Assembly (NCBI RefSeq): GCF_001886715.1
Contig: NZ_CP018082.1
Coordinates: 3,038,001 to 3,102,000, forward strand
Source of the DNA: Nocardia mangyaensis
Lineage (GTDB): Bacteria > Actinomycetota > Actinomycetes > Mycobacteriales > Mycobacteriaceae
Direction of reading: 5' to 3'
Length of the DNA: 64,000 nucleotides
Made by a program: the position numbers and the translations under genes. The notes below the pieces were generated by a model. The model was not told the DNA's origin and ran no database searches. It worked only from the letters and a program-made list of their open reading frames with translations. Shown one piece after another: positions 1-10,049 of the stretch; positions within the stretch are counted from its first letter, which is position 1; each line of letters begins with the position of its first letter.

Positions 1-2
1 CG

Positions 3-1766
3 AACCTCGACGTGGCGGTGCTGATCGTCGGCGGCGGTGGCTGCGGTCTGTCGGCCTCGATCTTCCTGGCGAACCTCGGCGTGGACCATCTGCTGGTCGA
101 ACGCCGCTCGGGCACTTCACAGTTGCCGAAAGCCCACTATCTGAGCCAGCGCACGATGGAGCTGTACCGGCAGCACGGCATCGCCGAGCCGATCCTGCGA
201 CAGGGCGCACCACTCGACAAGTTCGGAAAAGTCTGCTGGCAGACCTCACTCGGCGGTGACGGCCCGCTGGACGGCCGGATCATTCACGAATTGGACGCTT
301 TCGGCGCGGGCGAGCTGGAACAGATCTACCGCGCCGACAGCCCGAGCGCGGCGACGAATCTGCCGCAGGTACGCCTGGAGCCACTGCTGCGCCACGAAGC
401 CGAACAGCGCTCGCCGGGGCGCGTGCGATTCGACTGCGAACTGACCGAATGGATCTCCGACGCCGACGGCATCACCGCTCAACTGCGCGAAAACAGCAGC
501 GGCCGTGAATATTCGGTGCGGACACGGTATCTGATCGCGGCGGACGGTGGCCGTACCGCGGCGGCCCGGGCGCGCATCCACATGGACGGGCTACGCCAGG
601 TTCACCATGTGTCGACCGTGCATTTCTCCGCCGACCTGTCGCCCTGGCAGCGCGACGGCGCGCTGCTCACCTACTTCATCAGCCCGGACAACCCCGCGCA
701 CACCGGTTCTGTTCTGGTGCAGATGGGCCCGACCTGGGGCAGGTTCTCCGAGGAATGGGGCATGCACTTCACAGCCGACCGCGACGACGCCGCGCTGAAG
801 GATCCTGCTGCCGTCGCCGACCGGATTCGTGAGATTCTGAGGTTGCCGAACCTGAACCTCACCGTGCACCGCACGAGCAACTGGGCGATCGACGCGGTGC
901 TGGCCTACCGCTACCGGGCGGGCCGGGTATTCCTGGCCGGTGACGCCGCCCACCGCATGCCACCGGCGGCCGGACTCGGGCTCAATACCGCGATCCAGGA
1001 CGCGCACAACCTCGCCTGGAAGCTCGCCGCGGTGGAATCGGGCTGGGCCACCGAAGATCTGCTCGATACCTACGAGTCCGAGCGCAGGCCGGTGGGACGG
1101 CGGAATCTGGACTGGGCGCTCGGCATCCTCACCAACTCGCAGGTCATCCTGGACGCGGCGCTCGGGTTGGGGCCGCATGTCCCGCGCATCGCGCGGAAGA
1201 TGTTCTTCCAGAACTATTTCGAGAACAGCGACCGCGGCGCGACCCAGCGGGCCCGCGCGGCGGACATACTCGGGACGCACCGGACCGATTGTCAGGCACA
1301 CGATCTCGAGCTCGGCGTTGCCTACGCCGAGGGCGCGCTGTGCCCGGACGGGACCACGGCGCACCCACCCTCCCCGATGGGCGACATCTACCGGCCGACC
1401 ACCCGTCCCGGCCATCGACTGCCGCATGCGTGGCTGCATCGGGACGGGGTGCGGCACTCCACCCTGGATCTGGCGGGCACGGGTGCGTTCGGCCTGATCA
1501 CGGGCGGCGAGGGTGACGGGTGGGAGCGGGCCGCCCGGCAGGTCGGCACCGAGCTCGGCGTGCCGATAGCGACGGCTCGAATCACCGAGACCGCGCCCGG
1601 AGCCTGGCATGACCGAGGCGGAGACTGGGCCTCGCTCAGCGGGATCGGTGCCTCGGGCGCGATCCTGGTGCGCCCGGACCAGCACGTCGCGTGGCGGTCG
1701 GGCGGTGCCGTCGCCGACCCCGCGGGGGAGCTCGCGGCTGCCCTGCGCGCGATCCTGCGCCGCTGA
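3..1766 (+). CDS. FAD-dependent aromatic monooxygenase (PheA/TfdB family), 5' end cut by the window
   Basis: Probable flavin monooxygenase that hydroxylates an aromatic substrate using NAD(P)H and O2. An N-terminal dinucleotide-binding motif (GGGGCG) sits right at the start, and the FAD-ribityl motif GDAAHRMPP lies near residue 310. The C-terminal third fits the thioredoxin-like domain of phenol hydroxylases. Length (about 585 aa) suits the family. A GTG at 12 could start it, but the frame is open to the window edge and family members carry a few more residues, so the true start is probably just upstream. It converges on the polyketide operon that ends at 1786 and may tailor an aromatic polyketide; that role is inferred from position only. 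Confidence 0.85.
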   Translation, partial: NLDVAVLIVGGGGCGLSASIFLANLGVDHLLVERRSGTSQLPKAHYLSQRTMELYRQHGIAEPILRQGAPLDKFGKVCWQTSLGGDGPLDGRIIHELDAFGAGELEQIYRADSPSAATNLPQVRLEPLLRHEAEQRSPGRVRFDCELTEWISDADGITAQLRENSSGREYSVRTRYLIAADGGRTAAARARIHMDGLRQVHHVSTVHFSADLSPWQRDGALLTYFISPDNPAHTGSVLVQMGPTWGRFSEEWGMHFTADRDDAALKDPAAVADRIREILRLPNLNLTVHRTSNWAIDAVLAYRYRAGRVFLAGDAAHRMPPAAGLGLNTAIQDAHNLAWKLAAVESGWATEDLLDTYESERRPVGRRNLDWALGILTNSQVILDAALGLGPHVPRIARKMFFQNYFENSDRGATQRARAADILGTHRTDCQAHDLELGVAYAEGALCPDGTTAHPPSPMGDIYRPTTRPGHRLPHAWLHRDGVRHSTLDLAGTGAFGLITGGEGDGWERAARQVGTELGVPIATARITETAPGAWHDRGGDWASLSGIGASGAILVRPDQHVAWRSGGAVADPAGELAAALRAILRR

Positions 1767-1785
1767 GTCCTCGCCCGCCCACGGT

Positions 1786-3024
1786 CTACTCGCCCAGCCA
1801 CGCCCCCTGCGCGAGCAGCTCCCGCTGGACGGCGGTAGGGGACAGCTCGGCGGGGGTCGCCGCGACCAGCGCCGCCGCGACGCCCGCGGCCTGCCCGGTC
1901 GCGAAGGCCGTACCCATGACCCGCAGCGACGCACCGGCCTGCCGGTCACCGTCGACGACCCGGCCCGCGCCGAAGAGGTTCCCGGTGTCGGCGCTGCGCA
2001 GGATGCGCAGTGGAATGTCGTAATGCCCGTCGTCGGCGATGAACTGCCACTCGGCAGGCTCGCCCGACATGCCGTGGTATTCGGCGGGCCACGTGCCCAG
2101 CCCGATGACGTCCTGGAATCTGCGGCCGGACAGTATCTCGTGGCCGGACAACTGATAGCGGCCGACCAGATGCCGCGACTCGCGGGTGCCGATCTCCGGG
2201 CCCGTGCTGACGATGTGCGCGCCCGCCCACCCGTTCACCCCGCGCAAGACCCGCAGATACGTTCGGGCCCGCCGACGTGAGCGGATCTGTGCCCGAGAGG
2301 TGTCCAGTGCGTCTCGCGCGTCGTAGCCCTCGTCGATCAGGTAGGCGATGACGTCCCCGGAGACCGGCAGGCGTGCGACCAGACCACAGGCCACGTCGAT
2401 GTCGGTGGACCGCGCGGGTGTCAGTGCGGCGGCGACCGTGCCACGGGACAGGTCCGCGTCCGGGCGGACACCGCCGAAGCGGACGCCCAGCGTCCCGTTC
2501 TGAACCCGCCCGTCGTTGCCGTATCGGACCGCGGCACCGGCGAAGGCGGCCAGATCCGCTTCGCCGGTGGCATCGACGAAGGCTGCCGCGCCGATGGTGT
2601 GAATGCCTTGATGGTCCGCCAGCCGCACCGAGCGAACCGTCGCGCCCACCCGCCGCGCGGCGATCAACTGACTGTGCAGCCGCACGTCGACACCGGCCCG
2701 CGCGCACAGTTCGTCGAGGACGCATTTGACCGCCTCTGGGTCGAAAACCACGGCGATGGAAGTGAATCGAGTGGGTTCGGTGACGGCGTCCATAGCGCGC
2801 AGCCCGTGCAACACCTCATCGGCGATCCCGTACACCGCCTGCACGGGCGGATCGGCCCGGGTGTACAGACCGCAGTAGGTCAAGACATTGCGCAGGGTGG
2901 CCGCACCGCCGAGACACGGCCCGCGTTCGATCAACAGCACGCGCGCACCGGTCCGTGCCGCCCCGACCGCCGCGGCGACGCCCGCCGACCCGCCTCCGGC
3001 GACGATGACGTCGTAGCGCTCCAC
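1786..3024 (-). CDS. FAD-dependent oxidoreductase (FAD_oxidored family)
   Basis: A 412-residue flavoprotein. Residues 3-35 form a Rossmann FAD-binding unit (GGGSAG followed by an acidic end at ERG), and the C-terminal part carries the FAD-closing segment around GAGRVVDGDRQAGAS. The GTG start shares one base with the TAG stop of the polyketide gene upstream (TAGTG), so the two are translationally coupled. A longer open frame continues past this GTG, but only because the overlapping polyketide gene is read out of frame there. As third gene of the operon it probably oxidises or dehydrogenates the polyketide or its starter. Substrate unknown. Confidence 0.85.
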   Translation of the reverse strand: MERYDVIVAGGGSAGVAAAVGAARTGARVLLIERGPCLGGAATLRNVLTYCGLYTRADPPVQAVYGIADEVLHGLRAMDAVTEPTRFTSIAVVFDPEAVKCVLDELCARAGVDVRLHSQLIAARRVGATVRSVRLADHQGIHTIGAAAFVDATGEADLAAFAGAAVRYGNDGRVQNGTLGVRFGGVRPDADLSRGTVAAALTPARSTDIDVACGLVARLPVSGDVIAYLIDEGYDARDALDTSRAQIRSRRRARTYLRVLRGVNGWAGAHIVSTGPEIGTRESRHLVGRYQLSGHEILSGRRFQDVIGLGTWPAEYHGMSGEPAEWQFIADDGHYDIPLRILRSADTGNLFGAGRVVDGDRQAGASLRVMGTAFATGQAAGVAAALVAATPAELSPTAVQRELLAQGAWLGE

Positions 3025-6000
3025 TAGATCCCCTGTGCTTGTTCCAGGATCAGATGCGCGTTCGTTCCGCTGATACCGAACGACGAGACACCCGCGAGTC
3101 TCGGGCGCCCGGTGACCGGCCACATGGTCGGTCCAGTGGTGAGTCTGATCCCAGACCTGGCCCAATCGAGGTGTGGCGTAGGCGGTTCCGCGTGCAGAGT
3201 GGTTGGCACGGTGCCTCGGCGGATCGCCTCGATCATCTTGATCGCACCCGCGACACCGGCCGCGGCCTGGGTGTGTCCGATATTGGATTTGACCGAACCG
3301 AGCAGCAGTGGTCGCCCAGGTGGCCGTGACCGGCCGTAGGTCGCCGACAAGGCCTGGACCTCGATCGGGTCGCCCAGGGCGGTGCCGGTGCCGTGCGCCT
3401 CGACCACATCGATGTCGGCGGCGACCAGACCGGCGTCGTCGAGTGCCCGCTGGATCACCCGCCGCTGTGCTGAGCCATTCGGTGCGCTCAGCCCGTTGGA
3501 CGCTCCGTCCTGGTTCACCGCCGTGCCACGGACAACCGCCAGTACGGTGCGGCCCTCGCGGCGCGCATCGGAGAGGCGTTGCAGGACGAGCACTCCCGAG
3601 CCCTCGGCGAACGCGGTGCCGTCCGCGGCGGCCGAGAAGGCTTTGCACCGTCCGTCGGCGGCCAACCCTCGCTGGCGGGAGAACTCGACGAAGACCTCGG
3701 GGGTCGACATCACGGTCGCCCCGCCCGCCAGCGCGAGGGAGCACTCACCCCGGCGCAGCGACTGCACAGCAAGATGCACCGCGACCAGCGAGGACGAGCA
3801 CGCCGTGTCCACTGTCAGGGCGGGACCGCGCAGACCGAGGCTGTAGGCGATGCGGCCGGAGGCCACACTCGCGGCCCGGCCGGTGGCGAGGTAGGCCTGG
3901 GCCGAGCGTGGCGTGCCGAGGCCGGAGGCCCGGTAGTCGTGGTACATGACGCCGGCGAAAACACCGGTATCCGATCCGCGCAGGCGGGTCGGATCGATGC
4001 CGGCGTGTTCGACTGCCTCCCAGGAGGTTTCCAGCAGTAGGCGCTGTTGTGGATCCATCACCAGCGCCTCGTTCGGCGCGATGCCGAAGAAGTGCGCGTC
4101 GAACTCCGCCGCGGTGTCGAGGAATCCCCCCGCGCAGACATACGTGGTGCCGGGATGATCGGGATCTGGATCGAAGAGGGCGGCCGGATCCCACCCGCGT
4201 TCGGGCGGGAACGCCGAGATGGCGTCGCCGCCGCGGGCAAGTAGATTCCAGAACTGGCGCGGTGATTCGATGCCGCCGGGGAAGCGGCAGCCGATTCCGA
4301 CCACCGCGATCGGCTCGCCCGGCGCGGACCGTATCGGGCGCGAGTCATCGGTCGCGGTCGCGCCCCCGCGCTGTTCGAGCACGTATTCGACGATCCGGTT
4401 GATGGTGGTGAATTCGTAGAGCGCGGTCGTCGGCAGCTCGCAGTCGAGCTCGGCGTTGAGCCGCCTGACCAGCTCGATTGCCGCGAGAGAACCGATGCCG
4501 AGATCGGCGAAGTTCTCGTCCACCTCCGTCGGGCGCGGCGCCCGCCCGATCAGGTCGGCGACCTGTGCGGTCACGGTTTCGGTGAGCTGACGGGGGGCCG
4601 ACGGGCGGGCGGCGGACGCAGTGTCGACGACCGACACCGCGAGCCCGTCCATCCCGTTCGCCAGCGCGGTGCGCAAGGCGACCTTGTCGATCTTGCCGGT
4701 GCTGGTTCTCGGTAGCGCGGAAACCGCGACGATCTGCGTCGGAAGCTTGTATTCCGCGAGTTCGCTCGCGCAGAAGCCACGCAACCGGCTCAGGGCGGGC
4801 GTGGTGTGCTCGGTGCCGGTGACCACGGCGACCACGCGTTCGCCCGCGTGTGGATCGGGCGTGCCGACCACGGCCACGTCCGCAATGCCGGGGAACCGTG
4901 CGATCACCTGCTCGACTTCGGCTGAGTACACATTGTCACCGCCCACCAGGATCATGTCCTTGATCCGGTCGACCAGACGCACGCCCGCGCGATCGTCCAG
5001 GAATCCGATATCGCCGGTGTGGAACCAGCCGTCGGCGTCGAACGGTGTCGCGGTGCCGGTGGGCGGGCGCCAATACCCGCTGGTGACCGTCGGCCCGCGC
5101 AGGCAGATCTCGCCGAGATCACCGGCCGCGGTGATCTCGGCGCCGGTGCCGATATCGACCAGGCGCAGGTGGGTGTAGGGCAGGACCGACCCCACCGAAT
5201 CGTCGGGCTCACGTTGGTCGGGGAGCAGGGCGCAGGTCGCGAAGAGAGTCTCGGTGAGTCCGTAGGCCTGCTGGATCACCAGGCCACGGTCGCGGTAGGA
5301 GTCCACGAGTCCCCGGTGGGCGGGTGCGCCCGCGGTGACGGCCGCCCGCACCCCCGCGAAGTCGGCCGCGCCGAACTCCGGCAGAGTGGTGGCGGCCTGG
5401 TACATGGCGGGCACGGCGAAGACGGTCGTCACCCGGCCCGAGGTGAGATCGGCCAGAAACTGTTCGGGGACGAAGGATCGCCGCACGAGTGCGGTCGCTC
5501 CGCGCAGCAGCCCGCGAAGCAGGAAACAGCCGAACGTCGCGGTGTGGAACATAGGGGCGACCACGAGTGTCACGTCCTGCGCGGTGGTCGGCGCCACCAG
5601 ATCCATATTGAGGCAGCTCCACCAGAGCGCACCGTGGGTGATCCGCACGCCTTTGGGGCGCCCCGTCGTGCCGGAGGTGTAGGCCAGCATGGCGAGATCC
5701 TCCTCGCCCAGACTGACAGGATCCGCGGACCGCACCCCGGTCGCGCCCGCGAGCACGTCCGCGTCGATCAGTACCGGACGGGGGACAAGGCCCGCACTCG
5801 CCTCGTGCGCGTGCGTGTGCCGATCGGGTTCGGCGACAATCACTTCGGGCAGACAGTCGGCCAGCACGCCCGCCACCTCGGCCACCTCCAGCCGGGAGTT
5901 CACCGGAACGAAGATCGCCCCCACCCAGGCGCAGGCCAGATAGGCGACGACGAAGGCCGTGCCGTTGCCGCCGAGAAAGCCGACTCGGTCACTTCGCCGA

Positions 6001-6155
6001 ACGCCCGATTTGGCGAGGTGGGCGGCGAGTTCCTCGGTGCGACTGGATAATTCGCGATACGTGAGGCTGTCGATGCCGTCCACCGACAGCGCGATCCGCT
6101 CACCCGCGACGGTGGACAGGGCCAGTATTCGTCGGGCCGGACTCAGATCGACCAT
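3024..6155 (-). CDS. Polyketide starter protein: AMP ligase - ACP - ketosynthase
   Basis: This 1043-residue protein has three domains. Residues 1-500 are an adenylate-forming acyl/aryl ligase: phosphate loop TSGTTG at 160-165, YGLTE near 299, TGD near 381 and catalytic Lys488 in the STGK motif. Residues 530-595 are an acyl carrier protein with phosphopantetheine Ser556 in GIGS. Residues 613-1040 are a type I ketosynthase with Cys786 (TACSSS), His921 (EAHGTGT) and His961 (NIGH). The protein ends right after the KS with no acyltransferase, reductive domain or second ACP. It should activate a carboxylic acid, load it on its own ACP and make the first condensation with an extender supplied elsewhere. 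It overlaps the MqnA-like gene by 13 bp and the oxidoreductase by 1 bp. Confidence 0.93.
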   Translation of the reverse strand: MVDLSPARRILALSTVAGERIALSVDGIDSLTYRELSSRTEELAAHLAKSGVRRSDRVGFLGGNGTAFVVAYLACAWVGAIFVPVNSRLEVAEVAGVLADCLPEVIVAEPDRHTHAHEASAGLVPRPVLIDADVLAGATGVRSADPVSLGEEDLAMLAYTSGTTGRPKGVRITHGALWWSCLNMDLVAPTTAQDVTLVVAPMFHTATFGCFLLRGLLRGATALVRRSFVPEQFLADLTSGRVTTVFAVPAMYQAATTLPEFGAADFAGVRAAVTAGAPAHRGLVDSYRDRGLVIQQAYGLTETLFATCALLPDQREPDDSVGSVLPYTHLRLVDIGTGAEITAAGDLGEICLRGPTVTSGYWRPPTGTATPFDADGWFHTGDIGFLDDRAGVRLVDRIKDMILVGGDNVYSAEVEQVIARFPGIADVAVVGTPDPHAGERVVAVVTGTEHTTPALSRLRGFCASELAEYKLPTQIVAVSALPRTSTGKIDKVALRTALANGMDGLAVSVVDTASAARPSAPRQLTETVTAQVADLIGRAPRPTEVDENFADLGIGSLAAIELVRRLNAELDCELPTTALYEFTTINRIVEYVLEQRGGATATDDSRPIRSAPGEPIAVVGIGCRFPGGIESPRQFWNLLARGGDAISAFPPERGWDPAALFDPDPDHPGTTYVCAGGFLDTAAEFDAHFFGIAPNEALVMDPQQRLLLETSWEAVEHAGIDPTRLRGSDTGVFAGVMYHDYRASGLGTPRSAQAYLATGRAASVASGRIAYSLGLRGPALTVDTACSSSLVAVHLAVQSLRRGECSLALAGGATVMSTPEVFVEFSRQRGLAADGRCKAFSAAADGTAFAEGSGVLVLQRLSDARREGRTVLAVVRGTAVNQDGASNGLSAPNGSAQRRVIQRALDDAGLVAADIDVVEAHGTGTALGDPIEVQALSATYGRSRPPGRPLLLGSVKSNIGHTQAAAGVAGAIKMIEAIRRGTVPTTLHAEPPTPHLDWARSGIRLTTGPTMWPVTGRPRLAGVSSFGISGTNAHLILEQAQGI

Positions 6156-7021
6156 GACACATCCCGTGGCACCCGATCGTCGAGATTGCTCGGCAAGCCG
6201 ACACGGCGCGCGAATTCGGCGATTCCCGCGTACTGCCGATCACCGAGGTCGTAGTTCAGCGCACGGGTGTAGTACCGCCGGAGCAACTCGGCATCGAAAT
6301 CCTCCCAGCGCGCGATCCGTTGGCTGACCTCATCGATCTCGGTCAATGCCAGGTCTCGGGCTTCGACCAGTGCCGCATGGACCTCCGAGACCAGGTCGGG
6401 ATGCTGCGCGGCGAACTCGCGCCGGGCCGCGATCACAGCGAAGACGAAGGGATGTCCGGTCCACTCCCGCCAGATCTGGCCGAGGTCGTGCACGGTGAGC
6501 TCGGATCGACAGCGTGCGAGGGTGGCCGCTCGCAGGGCCGCGTCGCCGATCAGCACCGCCGCCGATGCCGAGTCCAGCATGGATTCCAGATCAGGTTTGC
6601 AGAGGAAGTACTCCGCGCGCACGCCGATCATGTCACCGAGCACCAGCTGGGCCAGCCGAATCGACGTCCGACTCTCCGAGCCGAGCGCTACCCTTGCACC
6701 GTCGAGTTCTTCGAGCGGTACCTGACTCACGATGATGCACGACATCACCGGGCCGTCGCTGCCGATAGCAATTTCGGATAATGGAACCAGCAATTCCTGA
6801 TGCTGTAGAAATTCAGACAGGCTCACCGGTCCTATATCTATGCGGCCTTCCAGGATGTCGGTTGCGAGGACGTCGGGGGTGCCCTTCACCAAATCAATGT
6901 CGAGTAATTTCCCGGTGCGCGCCAATCCCCAGAGCAGCGGCGCGCAGTTCAAGTAGGTGATGTGTCCTACGCGTGGCCGTGCCTGCCGGGTACGTAGGGG
7001 TGACAGGATGCTCTCAGTCAT
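6143..7021 (-). CDS. MqnA-type chorismate dehydratase-like protein
   Basis: 292 residues, the usual MqnA length. It shows the family signatures as I recall them: [11 protein letters not shown] near residue 23, an IGSDGPV segment near residue 85, SRTSIRL near 118, IGDAAL near 158 and the [10 protein letters not shown] block near 180. MqnA removes water from chorismate to give 3-[(1-carboxyvinyl)oxy]benzoate, first step of the futalosine menaquinone pathway. No other mqn gene is present, and Nocardia are generally thought to use the classical Men route. Here it is the first gene of a polyketide operon, so it may make an aromatic starter acid for the downstream AMP ligase. Strong Shine-Dalgarno GAGGAGG lies just before the ATG. 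Confidence 0.85.
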   Translation of the reverse strand: MTESILSPLRTRQARPRVGHITYLNCAPLLWGLARTGKLLDIDLVKGTPDVLATDILEGRIDIGPVSLSEFLQHQELLVPLSEIAIGSDGPVMSCIIVSQVPLEELDGARVALGSESRTSIRLAQLVLGDMIGVRAEYFLCKPDLESMLDSASAAVLIGDAALRAATLARCRSELTVHDLGQIWREWTGHPFVFAVIAARREFAAQHPDLVSEVHAALVEARDLALTEIDEVSQRIARWEDFDAELLRRYYTRALNYDLGDRQYAGIAEFARRVGLPSNLDDRVPRDVSWSI

Positions 7022-7066
7022 GATTCCTCCTCGTACACGATGACTCGCGAAGTGCGCCTGTCATAA

Positions 7067-7094
7067 CCCCTAGTCGGGCTGCGATTATCCCCTA
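7067..7094. promoter_or_regulatory. Direct CCCCTA repeats in the divergent promoter region
   Basis: Two CCCCTA boxes (7067-7072 and 7089-7094) lie 22 bp apart, about two helical turns, on the same face. Read on the minus strand they are TAGGGG boxes just upstream of the mqnA-like operon. LuxR-type activators of antibiotic clusters often bind CTAGGG-like sequences, so these are candidate operators for the adjacent regulator. This is inferred from pattern and position. Confidence 0.3.
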
Positions 7095-7194
7095 TCACTA
7101 CAAGGAACGGACCGGTTGGTTCAATAGTCGGGCATGGACTTTTTATAGCAGGGGGCTGTCAATTTGCGGCCCGGGATTCCGACGCGGGTTTCTA

Positions 7195-7224
7195 TTGACA
7201 CATCAGCGAGTGGGCTGGTAGTAA
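7195..7224 (+). promoter_or_regulatory. Sigma-A-like promoter of the LuxR regulator
   Basis: A consensus -35 box TTGACA (7195-7200) is followed after 18 bp by TAGTAA (7219-7224) as -10. Transcription would start near 7231, leaving a leader of about 40 nt before the ATG at 7271. Confidence 0.6.
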
Positions 7225-7270
7225 CGTGCACATGTAGGCTCCGGTGCAGGGCTGCGAGTTTGGGGGAGTT

Positions 7271-9349
7271 ATGGCACAAAGGTCTTCCGGTGATCACGCG
7301 GAGAAATCTTCCCTCTGGCAGGTGTTGAATTACCAAAGGGCTGATGCACCGGCGAATCGTCGGCTATTGGGAGGCCTATTTCATAGCGACAGTAGAGAAT
7401 CGCTGTTGGTCTGCCAGGCAATAGCGATTCTGGACGACCTGGCAACTCCCGAGCTCATCAACCAGGTTGTCGACGAGGACGATCACATTATCGCGCGCGC
7501 CATCGGCCGACTGCGCGATTCCGGGTTGCTGTCCGGGCTCAGGTTCCCCGACCCCGGACTACGCCGCAGTGTGCTGGATCGGACCTCGCCGGACGTCAGT
7601 GCGTGGCTGCACCACCGGATTGCCGACGTGCTGCACCGTCAGGGCGCGGCGCCGAGTACCGTCGCGCAATTCCTCGTCAAGTCCGGATACGCGCGCTTTC
7701 CCGGAGCGGTGGCGGTGTTGCGGGCTGCCGCCGACTCCGCACTGCTGCACAACCAGACCGGTTCGGCCGTGAAGTTCTTGGAACTCGCCTATCGCGTCAG
7801 TACCCATGTCGACGATCGAACCGCCATCGCGGCGATGCTGGTGTCGGTGGAATGGCGGGCCAATCCCTCGGTGGCGACGCGTAACTTCGGCCGACTGTGG
7901 TCCGCGGCCCGCAACGAACGGCTGGCGCCCGCGTATCTGGTGACCTTGGTCATCCACTTGCTGTGGCAGGGCCGCGACGACGACGCCCACGAGGCTTTGC
8001 TGACACTGCGCGCGCAGACGCACGATCCAGATCGAACCATCGAGTTCCTGTGGTCCTGGCTCGCCTTCACTCATCCCGAGGCAGCGCCGGGCGATGCCCC
8101 CGAACGCTTCGCCATCGATCGGACCGATCCTGCGATCTCGCCGTACGAACATGCGGTCGATGTCCTGCGCGGCATGATGTCCGGTGCGGATCAACGGAAT
8201 TCGGTTTTCGCCGCGCAGTCGATCCTGAACCATCATCGGCTCGGTGCTGCCACGATCGACGCTCTGGTCGTGGCTGTGGAGGGCCTGATCCATGTCGGCA
8301 ACCTCAACGACGCCGAGGCGTGGTGCGACACCTTGCTCGCCGAGGCGGTGGCTCGACGAGCACCCACCTGGCAGGCGCTGTTCACCGCCCTACGCGCGGA
8401 GATCTCGCTGCGGGAGGGGGATATGCCGCACGCCGTGCAATACGGGCTGGACGCACTGAATCTGGTTCCGGCGAAGGGGCTCGGAACCCGGATCGGGCGT
8501 CCCCTGGCCTGCCTGATTCGCGGGCTCACCGCGACCATGCAGTACGACGAGGTCCGCAGGCAACTCGACCGCCCGGTGCCGGAGGCGATGTTCCGATCCC
8601 GATACGGACTGCTGTACCTGCACGCGCGCGGTCACTACCATCTCGCGGTCGGCGATCATGATCGGGCGTTGCACGATTTCGAGCGCTGTGGAGCGCTGAT
8701 GCGGGGCTGGGGGCTGGATCTACCGCAACTGGTGCCCTGGCGAAACGATCTCGCCGAAACCTACCTGGCCATGGGTCGGCCCGAAGCAGCGGGCGACTAC
8801 GCGAACGAACATCTGCGGCATCTGGAGCGCACCGCGAAACTGCATCGTACGAGGGGTGTCTCGCTGCGACTGCTGGCCTTGACGACCACGGGTGAGAACC
8901 GGGTGCGGGTCTTGCGGTCGGCCGCGGCCATCGCCCGTGACCACGGCGACAGGTACGAACTCGCGCGTGCTCTCGGCGAACTCGGGGTCGCCTACGACAC
9001 GCTCGGACAACCTCGGCGCGCCCAATCGCTGCGCCGCACCGCGACCCGTTTGATCAAGGAAACCACCGCGAGTGCTCCGCGTGCGACGGAGCCGACGGTC
9101 GTCGCGATCGAAGACGCTGCGGGCGGGGGTGCTGAGCAACTCAGTACCGCCGAGCGCCGCGTCGCCGAATTGGCCGCCGGGGGGATGCGCAACAGGGAGG
9201 TCGCGGTGGAACTCGGGATCACGATCAGCACGGTCGAGCAGCATCTCACCCAGGTCTACCGGAAGCTGCACGTCAAACGGCGCACCGAATTGAGATTTCT
9301 GATCCAGTCACCTGCCCCGGACCACGGCGGCGAGCAGAGAGAGATCTGA
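7271..9349 (+). CDS. LuxR-family transcriptional regulator (LAL-like, no ATPase domain)
   Basis: 692 residues ending in a clear LuxR-type helix-turn-helix (about residues 625-685: LSTAERRVAELAAGG, a recognition helix around ISTVEQHL, then LHVKRRTEL). The long middle part is helical and repetitive, like the C-terminal halves of LAL regulators, but the N-terminal AAA/NB-ARC ATPase with Walker A and B motifs is missing. I chose the ATG at 7271 because GGGGGAG stands right before it; an in-frame GTG at 7244 has no such site. It is transcribed divergently from the polyketide operon and is the likely pathway-specific regulator. Confidence 0.85.
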   Translation: MAQRSSGDHAEKSSLWQVLNYQRADAPANRRLLGGLFHSDSRESLLVCQAIAILDDLATPELINQVVDEDDHIIARAIGRLRDSGLLSGLRFPDPGLRRSVLDRTSPDVSAWLHHRIADVLHRQGAAPSTVAQFLVKSGYARFPGAVAVLRAAADSALLHNQTGSAVKFLELAYRVSTHVDDRTAIAAMLVSVEWRANPSVATRNFGRLWSAARNERLAPAYLVTLVIHLLWQGRDDDAHEALLTLRAQTHDPDRTIEFLWSWLAFTHPEAAPGDAPERFAIDRTDPAISPYEHAVDVLRGMMSGADQRNSVFAAQSILNHHRLGAATIDALVVAVEGLIHVGNLNDAEAWCDTLLAEAVARRAPTWQALFTALRAEISLREGDMPHAVQYGLDALNLVPAKGLGTRIGRPLACLIRGLTATMQYDEVRRQLDRPVPEAMFRSRYGLLYLHARGHYHLAVGDHDRALHDFERCGALMRGWGLDLPQLVPWRNDLAETYLAMGRPEAAGDYANEHLRHLERTAKLHRTRGVSLRLLALTTTGENRVRVLRSAAAIARDHGDRYELARALGELGVAYDTLGQPRRAQSLRRTATRLIKETTASAPRATEPTVVAIEDAAGGGAEQLSTAERRVAELAAGGMRNREVAVELGITISTVEQHLTQVYRKLHVKRRTELRFLIQSPAPDHGGEQREI

Positions 9350-9516
9350 CGGTGGACGGTAGCGGCGTCCTCTGACTTCGTTGTCGGCCGACTCGGCCGG
9401 ATACCCGCACGCCGGGCCGGAGCTCAGGGGATTCGATCACGGGTGTAGGCACAGTGCCTCGCGTGGCGTCCCTTGGATTCCAGCAGCCGTCGCAACGCCT
9501 GTAGGAGATGGTGGCG

Positions 9517-9588
9517 ATGGCTGGTCCGAAATACACACCGGCGCAGAAGGATTTGTTCTTCGATCTGCTCGACCGTGGTGGCAGATGA
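9517..9588 (+). pseudogene. N-terminal scrap of an IS30-like transposase
   Basis: A 23-codon frame beginning MAGPKYTPAQKDLFF resembles the N-terminal helix-turn-helix start of IS30-family transposases and then stops at TGA. No catalytic part follows. It lies in an otherwise gene-free stretch (9350-10049) next to a lipase remnant. Confidence 0.35.
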
Positions 9589-9700
9589 CGACGGTGGGCC
9601 GTGGCCCCGAGCCCTGCCATGGCCCCTGGGGCTCGATGTAGGTTCCGGTGACTGCGGCGGGAGAGCTGTCCTGATACTGCGTCGTGTACATGACACGCGT
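9563..9700 (-). pseudogene. Fragment of a secretory lipase (LIP family)
   Basis: About 46 codons on the minus strand resemble the N-terminal region of actinobacterial secretory lipases: RVMY, then AAVTGT, then PWQGSGPRPTVV and a GRADR segment. Neither the rest of the gene nor a catalytic serine is found in any frame nearby. It is a decayed fragment overlapping the IS30-like scrap. Apart from these two remnants I see nothing in 9350-10049. Confidence 0.4.
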
Positions 9701-10049
9701 GGATATCGCCGACGCACTCCGGCCAGTATTCGACCAGCTCGCTACCCACCCGCGGCCGGGTTGTTGATCGTGGCCGATCAACCGAACAGCATCGGTGTCC
9801 TGTCGGTCACTGTCAGGCGCGCTTGCGGCCATGACATCGCTACCGGCCCGGGCTGTCTATGGGTCGAACCGCCGATCTCTCCCCTGCCGGTCCAAGGCCG
9901 ACGCCAGCGATGAACCCTCACCGAGCTCCGGTGCCCTCGTCGGATTCGACGCCGACCTCGCCGGGGAAGCGACCCGCACCAGCGACCGCATCCACGGCCC
10001 GCTCACCGCCATCCCCCCGCCCTCGGACCCAGGAATCCTGGGCGACTTC

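Noticed and set aside
591..1949. Long open frame on the minus strand across the monooxygenase gene
   Set aside because: It is antisense to a clear flavoprotein, Arg/Pro-rich and without family features; an effect of high GC.
1946..2725. 259-codon minus-strand frame inside the FAD oxidoreductase gene
   Set aside because: Same-strand shadow in another frame; extremely Arg-rich.
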